From Acidobacteriota bacterium (GTDB taxonomy: Bacteria; Acidobacteriota; Aminicenantia; UBA2199), in assembly GCA_028749105.1 (NCBI GenBank), contig JAQUQF010000092.1, forward strand, positions 1 through 7,072: 7,072 nt of DNA, written 5' to 3'. The position numbers and the translations under genes were made by a program. The first letter of the stretch is position 1. Every line of letters starts with the position of its first letter. A model generated the notes under the pieces. The model saw only the letters and a program-made list of their open reading frames with translations, did not search any database and was not told the origin of the DNA. Positions 1 to 4,822 of the stretch are shown piece by piece.

Positions 1-992
1 TGGACGGAACGGAGAACAAAGGCCGGCTGGGCGCCAACGCCATCCTGGCCGTGAGCCTGGCTGTCGCCCGCGCCGCCGCCGCCAGCGCCAAGCTCCCCCT
101 CTACCGCTACCTGGGCGGTGAGAAGGCCAGCCTACTGCCCGTGCCCTGCTTCAACATCATGAACGGAGGCGCCCACGCCAACTGGCAGGGGACCGACCTG
201 CAGGAGTTCATGGTCGCCCCGGTCGGAGCGCCCAGCTTCCGCGAGGCCCTGCGCTGGGGGGCGGAGACCTACCACGCCCTGAAAAAGGTCCTGAAGGACT
301 CCGGCTATTCCACGGGCGTGGGCGATGAGGGCGGCTTCGCCCCGGCCCTGAAGTCCAACATCGAAGCGGTCGAGCTGATCCTCAAGGCCATCGCCGCCGC
401 CGGCTACAGGCCCGGCGACGACATCGCCATCGCCCTCGACCCCGCCTCCAGCAGTTTCTTCGAGGATGGTTATTACAATTTGCGCAGCGAAAAGCGCAGG
501 ATCGATTCGGCGCAAATGGTCGCCATGTGGGCCGCTTGGACAAAAAAATACCCCATCGTGGTCCTGGAAGACGGCTTGGCCGAGGATGACTGGCAGGGTT
601 GGCAGCTCCTAAACAAGGAGATCGGCGCCAGGGTGGAGCTTGTCGGCGATGACCTTTTCGTCACCAATGTCAAGCGCATCGAGCGCGGCATCAGGGAGAA
701 CGCGGCCAACGCCGTACTGATCAAGCTGAACCAGATCGGCACCCTGACCGAAACGCGGTCGGCGATCGAGATGGCGCGCAATGCCGGCTGGGGGGCCATG
801 GTATCGCACCGCAGCGGCGAGACGGTCGACACCTTCATCGCCGACCTCACGGTGGCGATGGCCACCGGCCATCTGAAGACGGGCGCCCCCTGCCGCGGCG
901 AGCGGGTGGAGAAGTACAACCAGCTGCTGCGCATCGAGGAGGAGCTGGGGACTGCCGCCCACTACGCCGGCCGAAAGGCCTTCGTGCGGTGA
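1..992 (+). CDS. eno: Enolase (phosphopyruvate hydratase), 5'-truncated by window edge
   Basis: Enolase converts 2-phosphoglycerate to phosphoenolpyruvate in cytoplasmic glycolysis. The reading frame is open from base 3 and begins with DGTENKGRLGANAILAVSLA, the conserved N-terminal enolase stretch, so the real start lies upstream; roughly the first 100 residues are missing. Conserved sites are visible: the His of GGAHA (174-176), the Glu of QEF (204-206), GDEGGFAP with its catalytic Glu (327-329), Mg ligands Asp in ALDPAS (438-440), Glu in LEDGL (567-569) and Asp in VGDDLF (648-650), the catalytic Lys in IKLNQIG (723-725), SHRSGET with its His (807-809), and the Lys of HLKTGAPCRGER (876-878). 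The protein ends normally a few residues after the KYNQLLRIEEELG block. One oddity is the catalytic loop HANWQGTDLQEF, one residue longer than the common HADNNVDIQEF form. Identification is near certain. No clear terminator follows, unless the inverted repeat downstream serves as one. Confidence 0.96.
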   Translation, partial: DGTENKGRLGANAILAVSLAVARAAAASAKLPLYRYLGGEKASLLPVPCFNIMNGGAHANWQGTDLQEFMVAPVGAPSFREALRWGAETYHALKKVLKDSGYSTGVGDEGGFAPALKSNIEAVELILKAIAAAGYRPGDDIAIALDPASSSFFEDGYYNLRSEKRRIDSAQMVAMWAAWTKKYPIVVLEDGLAEDDWQGWQLLNKEIGARVELVGDDLFVTNVKRIERGIRENAANAVLIKLNQIGTLTETRSAIEMARNAGWGAMVSHRSGETVDTFIADLTVAMATGHLKTGAPCRGERVEKYNQLLRIEEELGTAAHYAGRKAFVR

Positions 993-1026
993 CGCCCCGG
1001 GCTTGGAATAATCAGAACCAGGAAAA

Positions 1027-1164
1027 ATTCCAAATACCAAGCACCAAATCCCAAATAAATTCCAAATTCCAATGACCCCAAAAAAGGCACGGATGGTTTT
1101 ACTTCTTCGTTTTGCTCATTGGTGCTTGGTGCTTATTTGGAATTTGGGATTTGTGTTTTGGAAT
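1027..1164. repeat. Large imperfect inverted repeat of CCAAA-type modules
   Basis: Two AT-rich arms, 1027-1075 and 1116-1164, are largely reverse complements across a 40-nt centre. Exact matches include CAAATCCCAAAT (1045-1056) against ATTTGGGATTTG (1142-1153), ACCAAGCACCAA (1036-1047) against TTGGTGCTTGGT (1119-1130), and the outer ATTCCAAA (1027-1034) against TTTGGAAT (1157-1164). CCAATGA occurs at the inner end of both arms (1069-1075 and 1116-1122). The modules sit in a different order in the two arms, so this is a mosaic palindrome rather than a clean hairpin. The base composition contrasts sharply with the GC-rich genes on both sides. It fills most of the gap between enolase and the transporter. 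I have an impression of similar CCAAATCCCAAATTCC-type elements scattered in environmental bacterial genomes, but cannot verify that here. It could be a REP-like or MITE-like element, or act as a transcript-end hairpin. Confidence 0.8.
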
Positions 1165-1215
1165 CTACTCACCTAAGAATGATTGATTCCCTATGGGTCT
1201 TTTAATCCGAAAAAA

Positions 1216-2403
1216 ATGATTTCCCACGATACAACCTCCACAGTAAGCCGCAATCTCTGGAAGGTAATTGCCCTGAAGTTCCTGGGCGATTTTTTGCCGA
1301 TCGCGCCGGTGCTGATCCTCTTCTATGCAACCAACGGCCTGAACCCGTCCCAGATCTTCACCATCCAGGCCGCCTTCCACCTGGCGGTCCTGCTGCTGGA
1401 GGTCCCCTCCGGCTATTTGGCCGACGTGGTCGGCCGCAAGAAAACACTGGTATTCGGGGCGATATTTTTCCCGTTGGGGATGGCTGCATACGCCATCGGA
1501 CGCAGCTTTGCGGCTTTCATTTGCGCCGAGGCCGTCCTCGCCGTAAGCGTCAGCATGCGCTCGGGATGCGACTCGGCCATGCTCTTTGACAGCCTGCGCC
1601 TGCTGAAGCGCGAAGGGGAGTACAAGCGCTTTGAGGGGCGCTGCGCCTTGTTTGCCCGCACCGGCACGGCCGTCTCGTCGGTGGCCGGCGGGCTGCTGGC
1701 CACGGTCTTTCTGCGCCTGCCTTTCCTGGTCAAGGTGGCCAGCGCCCTGTTCATGCCGGCCCTGGCGATCTCCCTGGTCGAGCCCGAGCGCGAGCCGCGC
1801 CGCTCAAAGAACCCGATGCTCGATATCCTGCGCATATGCCGCCACTGCCTGCGGGAACCGCACATCCGCCCGGTGGTCCTCTCATGCGGCTTGCTCATGG
1901 CCAGCAACCTGACCGCGCTCTGGGCCTATTTTCTCCTCTATCGGGAGCTGGGGATCGGCGTGGGCTGGTTCGGAGTGCTCTTTGCCGTCTTCCAGCTGGC
2001 CGGCGCCCTGGGTGGGTCGCGGGCCCATGCCTTCAGCGAGCGTTTCGGGGCCAAAGCCGCCCTCTACCTGGCCCTGCTCGGCCCGGTCTTCTACATCATG
2101 CTCGGCCTAATCCCAAGCCTATGGCTTCTGCCCTTAATCCCGGCCAACGCCCTTCTCTGGAACCTTGCCTATCCGGTGCTGCTCGAGCGGCTGAACCTGG
2201 CCGTTGCTTCTGACGTGCGGGCCACCGTTCTTTCGCTGGCCGGCATGGCGGGCAGCGTGACCTTCATTATTGTTTCGCCGCTCTTCGGCCGCCTGGTTGA
2301 CGCCGTCTCCCTCTCCGCCGCTTTCATCGCCCTGGGCGCGTTTTTCCTGGTGGCCGGAGCGTTTCTGCTGGCCGCCATGCTGCGCCACTGGCAGGAAGGA
2401 TGA
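1216..2403 (+). CDS. MFS transporter, substrate unknown
   Basis: A 395-residue, highly hydrophobic inner-membrane protein, the usual length for a 12-helix major facilitator superfamily carrier. The diagnostic loop 2-3 motif is present as GYLADVVGRKKTL (residues 66-78). DSAMLFDSL (119-127) and RATVLSL (335-341) resemble motifs I associate with a broad drug/metabolite-type MFS group. A charged segment (about 187-218, rich in Arg and Glu) separates the two six-helix halves, as expected for the central cytoplasmic loop. The substrate cannot be read from the sequence; an efflux role is possible but unproven. I chose ATG at 1216. An in-frame TTG at 1183 would add 11 polar residues not expected at this end, and neither start has a convincing Shine-Dalgarno site, so translation may be weak or leaderless. 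The next gene begins 39 nt after the stop, suggesting co-transcription. Confidence 0.9.
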   Translation: MISHDTTSTVSRNLWKVIALKFLGDFLPIAPVLILFYATNGLNPSQIFTIQAAFHLAVLLLEVPSGYLADVVGRKKTLVFGAIFFPLGMAAYAIGRSFAAFICAEAVLAVSVSMRSGCDSAMLFDSLRLLKREGEYKRFEGRCALFARTGTAVSSVAGGLLATVFLRLPFLVKVASALFMPALAISLVEPEREPRRSKNPMLDILRICRHCLREPHIRPVVLSCGLLMASNLTALWAYFLLYRELGIGVGWFGVLFAVFQLAGALGGSRAHAFSERFGAKAALYLALLGPVFYIMLGLIPSLWLLPLIPANALLWNLAYPVLLERLNLAVASDVRATVLSLAGMAGSVTFIIVSPLFGRLVDAVSLSAAFIALGAFFLVAGAFLLAAMLRHWQEG

Positions 2404-2442
2404 GGTAGCAAGGACCATGGGATTTAATCACTGGAGGAATCG

Positions 2443-3153
2443 ATGAAAGATTTGACCTATTCCATAGCCCCTGAAGTTTTTGCGGCGTTCCCCGAGTACA
2501 GGCGCGGAGTGGTGCTCGCCTTTGACGTCGGCAACGGCGATTCACCGCCTGAACTGGTCCAGCTGCTGCGCCAGGAGGAGGAGCGGGCGCGGGGACGGCT
2601 GAAAATGGAGACGCTGACCAGCGAGCCGCGCCTGGCCTCGTGGCGCGAGGCGTTCCGCCAGCTGGGCTACAAGCCGGGCGACTTCCGGCCGTCGATCGAG
2701 GCGCTGTTGCGCCGGGTGCTGCGCAACCAGGAGCTGCCATCGATCAATGTACTGGTCGATATCGGCAACATCGTTTCGCTGCGTCATGTGCTGCCTGTCG
2801 GCGGCCATGCCCTCGACGTGCTGACGCAAGACATCGCCCTGCGTCCGGCGACTGGCTCCGAGGTATTCATCCCCTTCGGTTCGGAGGAAGCGGAGCACCC
2901 GGCCCCCGGCGAGTTCATCTTCACCGAAGGGGAGAAGGTCCTGACCCGGCGCTGGATCTGGCGTCAGGCCACGCACACGCTGACCCTGCCCGCAACGACG
3001 GCCATCGAGTTCAACATCGACGGCTTGCCGCCCGCGTCCGCGGCGGATGTGGAAGCGGCGGAGAGGGACCTGATGGCGCTCGTCGGGCGTTTTTGCGGCG
3101 GCAGCGCCAGGTGGGCCGTCCTCGATCGCCAGAATCCGCGCTTGGCATTGTGA
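2443..3153 (+). CDS. Stand-alone B3/4-domain protein (PheRS beta editing-domain-like)
   Basis: A 236-residue soluble protein without signal peptide or membrane segment. It matches the free-standing B3/4 family, related to the editing module of phenylalanyl-tRNA synthetase beta chain. Seen in the sequence: the helical stretch WREAFRQLGYKPGDFRPSIE (67-86), ALLRRVL (87-93), the core LPSINVLVDIGNIVSLRHVL (98-117) with LPVGGHAL (117-124), a strand region with LRPATGSEVF (133-142), PGEFIF (155-160), and RRWIWRQATHTLTLPATTAI (169-188). In PheT this domain hydrolyses mischarged Tyr-tRNA(Phe). For stand-alone members, trans-editing of some misacylated tRNA is the natural inference, but the substrate of this one is unknown. 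GGAGG at 2433-2437, five bases before ATG, fixes the start. It lies 39 nt after the transporter gene and probably shares its transcript. There is no obvious functional link to that transporter. Confidence 0.88.
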   Translation: MKDLTYSIAPEVFAAFPEYRRGVVLAFDVGNGDSPPELVQLLRQEEERARGRLKMETLTSEPRLASWREAFRQLGYKPGDFRPSIEALLRRVLRNQELPSINVLVDIGNIVSLRHVLPVGGHALDVLTQDIALRPATGSEVFIPFGSEEAEHPAPGEFIFTEGEKVLTRRWIWRQATHTLTLPATTAIEFNIDGLPPASAADVEAAERDLMALVGRFCGGSARWAVLDRQNPRLAL

Positions 3154-3189
3154 AAACCGTCCGAACGGTCATTTCTCAAAGGACCATTG

Positions 3190-3215
3190 CGGAAACCAAG
3201 GTGTTTGGTTTTCCG
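3190..3215 (+). terminator. Weak hairpin after B3/4 gene, possible terminator
   Basis: CGGAAACCAA (3190-3199) pairs with TTGGTTTTCCG (3205-3215) around a GGTGT loop, giving ten pairs with one bulged T. It lies 37 nt after the B3/4 stop. No T-tract follows directly, only a run of five T at 3223-3227 after an AT-rich spacer, so termination would be inefficient. A smaller inverted repeat, ACCGT-CCGA-ACGGT (3156-3169), precedes it. The position between an upstream gene and a downstream promoter favours a terminator role, but this is weakly supported. Confidence 0.35.
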
Positions 3216-3225
3216 TATAAGATTT

Positions 3226-3254
3226 TTGAATTATTATCCGCTAAAATGGATAAT
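3226..3254 (+). promoter_or_regulatory. Sigma70-like promoter for the M16 operon
   Basis: A -35 box TTGAAT (3226-3231, 4/6 match to TTGACA) and a -10 box GATAAT (3249-3254, 5/6 match to TATAAT) are separated by exactly 17 nt. Transcription would begin near 3261, leaving a leader of about 40 nt before the ATG at 3300. It is the best promoter-like pair I found in the window and sits in the AT-rich gap ahead of the two M16 genes. Confidence 0.6.
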
Positions 3255-3256
3255 AA
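3231..3256. promoter_or_regulatory. Inverted repeat over spacer and -10 box, operator candidate
   Basis: TTATTATCC (3231-3239) and GGATAATAA (3248-3256) are perfect 9-nt reverse complements around an 8-nt centre. The right half contains the proposed -10 box and the left half abuts the -35 box, so a dimeric protein bound here would block RNA polymerase. The half-site orientation is opposite to that of a Fur box. No specific regulator is recognised, and AT-rich promoters give some chance palindromes. Confidence 0.4.
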
Positions 3257-3265
3257 CCATCGCTG

Positions 3266-3281
3266 AGTCAATCAATTGACT
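3266..3281. promoter_or_regulatory. Second inverted repeat just after predicted transcription start
   Basis: AGTCAATCAATTGACT is a 7-nt inverted repeat with a 2-nt centre, lying about 5-20 nt downstream of the predicted transcription start and just upstream of the Shine-Dalgarno site. The spacing suits a helix-turn-helix dimer acting as a repressor. As RNA it would form only a strained hairpin with a 2-nt loop, so a DNA-binding site is more plausible. The binding protein is unknown. Confidence 0.35.
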
Positions 3282-3287
3282 TCACAT

Positions 3288-3293
3288 AAGGAG
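3288..3293 (+). promoter_or_regulatory. Ribosome binding site that fixes the M16 catalytic subunit start
   Basis: AAGGAG lies six bases before ATG at 3300. It rules in favour of that start over the in-frame TTG at 3276, which would place eight polar residues ahead of the signal peptide, lacks a ribosome site and overlaps the palindrome at 3266-3281. Confidence 0.8.
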
Positions 3294-3299
3294 AAAAGG

Positions 3300-4808
3300 A
3301 TGACAAAAAAAAGCATGCGGGCCATGCTGGCCCTGTTTGCGCTGCTGGCTGTGGGTGTTGGCAGCAGCCTCCTGGCAGGGCAGACCATGGACAAGATGAA
3401 GGGCCAGATCCAGGAAAAGACCCTGAAAAACGGGATGAAATTCATCGTCATGGAGCAGCACGAAGCCCCGGTGGCCTCGTTCCACATCTATGCCGACGTG
3501 GGCAGCGCCCAGGAGGTGGAGGGCATCACCGGCATCTCCCACATCCTGGAGCACATGGCCTTCAAGGGCACGACGACCCTCGGCACCAAGGATTACGCCG
3601 CCGAGGCCAAGGTGCTGGAGGAATTGGACCAGGTGTACGAGAAGCTCAGCCGCGAGGAGGAGCAGATCAAGCCCAATGCCGACCGCGTCAAGGAGCTGAA
3701 GGCCAAATTTGAGGAGCTGCAAAAGAAAGCCAAGGAATACGTGGTCAACAACGAATACTTCGACATGGTCATGCAGCAGGGCGACGCCGGCGTCAACGCC
3801 TACACCAGCAGCGATGCCACGCAGTACATCAACAGCCTGCCGGCCAACAAGCTGGAGTTCTGGATGGCCATCACCTCCGACCGCTTCCTGAACCCGGTCT
3901 TCCGCGAATTCTACAAGGAGCGTGACGTGATCATGGAGGAGCGCCGCCTGGGCCTGGAGACCCAGCCCATGGGCAAGCTGATCGAGGATTCGCTGGCTGT
4001 GGCCTTCAAGGCCCACCCGTACCACCACGAGGTGATCGGCCACATGTCCGACCTGCAGCGCATCCGCCACCAGGACGTGAAGGACTATTTCACGAAGTAC
4101 TATTCCCCCAGCAACCTGACCGCGGCCGTCGTCGGCGACGTCGATCCCCAGGAAGTCTTCCGCCTGGCCGAGCTCTACTTCGGGCGCATCCCCAGTGGCC
4201 CCCGTCCCGAGCCGTTGCGCACCCGGGAGCCGGAGCAGTGGGGCGAGCGCCGGGCGACGGTCACGGCCCAGTCGCAGCCGGTGCTGGTCGTCGGCTATCA
4301 CCGGCCCTCCGTCCGTCACGCTGACAACGGCGCCCTGGATGCGCTGGCCAACATCATCGGCCAGGGGCGCTCCTCGCGCATCTGGGAGAGCCTGGTGAAG
4401 AAGGAGAAGGCCGCCGCCCAGGTCGGCTGCTTCAACGGCTTCCCGGGCGACAAATACCCCAACCTCATCCTCTTTTTTTCCATGCCGAGCAAGGACAAGA
4501 CCGCGGCCCAGTCGCTGGAGCTGATCGACAAGGAGATCGAGAGGATCAAGAAGGAGCCGGTCAGCCCCCAGGAGCTGGCCAAGTACAAGCAGATGACGAA
4601 GAAGGGGCTGATCGGCCAGATGAAGTCCAACGCGCGCATGGCGGCCAATCTGACCTATTACGATGTCGTCCAGGGCGACTGGCGGCTGCTTTTTGACGAG
4701 CTCGCCAACATCGACAAGATCACGGCCGCCGATGTCCAGCGCGTGGCCAACACCTATCTGGTGACGACCAACCGCACCGTCGGCGAGATCGTCCCCGAGA
4801 AGAAGTAA
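3300..4808 (+). CDS. Exported M16 zinc metallopeptidase, catalytic subunit
   Basis: A 502-residue M16B (insulinase/processing-peptidase-like) protein. Residues 1-27 form a signal peptide (MTKK..., then a hydrophobic run ending LLAGQ) without a lipobox Cys, implying secretion across the inner membrane. The zinc site is the inverted motif HILEH (81-85; bases 3540-3554), with Glu84 as catalytic base and His81/His85 as ligands. The third ligand is probably Glu214 in ERDVIMEERR. NAYTSSDATQY (166-176) and the PYHHEVIGH region (240-248) are also typical of the family. The second M16 domain spans about 320-500; its GQGRSSRIWESLVKKEKAAA segment lacks the Tyr of the substrate-binding Arg/Tyr pair. Unusual: residues about 101-157 insert a charged, coiled-coil-like helix between HxxEH and the distal Glu, so that spacing is 129 residues instead of about 77. 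It probably forms a heterodimer with the next product, whose gene starts 14 nt after this stop. Natural substrates are unknown. Confidence 0.93.
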   Translation: MTKKSMRAMLALFALLAVGVGSSLLAGQTMDKMKGQIQEKTLKNGMKFIVMEQHEAPVASFHIYADVGSAQEVEGITGISHILEHMAFKGTTTLGTKDYAAEAKVLEELDQVYEKLSREEEQIKPNADRVKELKAKFEELQKKAKEYVVNNEYFDMVMQQGDAGVNAYTSSDATQYINSLPANKLEFWMAITSDRFLNPVFREFYKERDVIMEERRLGLETQPMGKLIEDSLAVAFKAHPYHHEVIGHMSDLQRIRHQDVKDYFTKYYSPSNLTAAVVGDVDPQEVFRLAELYFGRIPSGPRPEPLRTREPEQWGERRATVTAQSQPVLVVGYHRPSVRHADNGALDALANIIGQGRSSRIWESLVKKEKAAAQVGCFNGFPGDKYPNLILFFSMPSKDKTAAQSLELIDKEIERIKKEPVSPQELAKYKQMTKKGLIGQMKSNARMAANLTYYDVVQGDWRLLFDELANIDKITAADVQRVANTYLVTTNRTVGEIVPEKK

Positions 4809-4822
4809 AGGAAGGATGAACC

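Noticed and set aside
969..980. GGCC-GAAA-GGCC hairpin near the end of enolase, as a possible terminator stem.
   Set aside because: It lies inside the coding region, has only four stem pairs and no T-tract follows; the bases are explained by the encoded AGRKA residues.
1151..1179. TTGTGT-17-TAAGAA as a promoter for the transporter.
   Set aside because: The -35 match is poor (3/6), the -10 match is not strong, and the -35 box lies within the inverted-repeat arm; not convincing enough to annotate.
1179..1205. Tiny upstream open frame encoding MIDSLWVF before the transporter, as a possible leader peptide.
   Set aside because: It has no ribosome site, no run of regulatory codons and no attenuator hairpin between it and the ATG at 1216; a chance ORF is likelier.
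3231..3256. Fur box or known metal-regulator site because of the GATAAT/ATTATC half-sites.
   Set aside because: The half-sites face the opposite way from a Fur box and are 8 nt apart, so I kept only a generic operator call.
3282..4319. A 345-codon minus-strand open frame opposite the catalytic M16 gene.
   Set aside because: Same artefact of GC-rich antisense codons: a low-complexity Leu/Val/His/Asp pattern with no motif.
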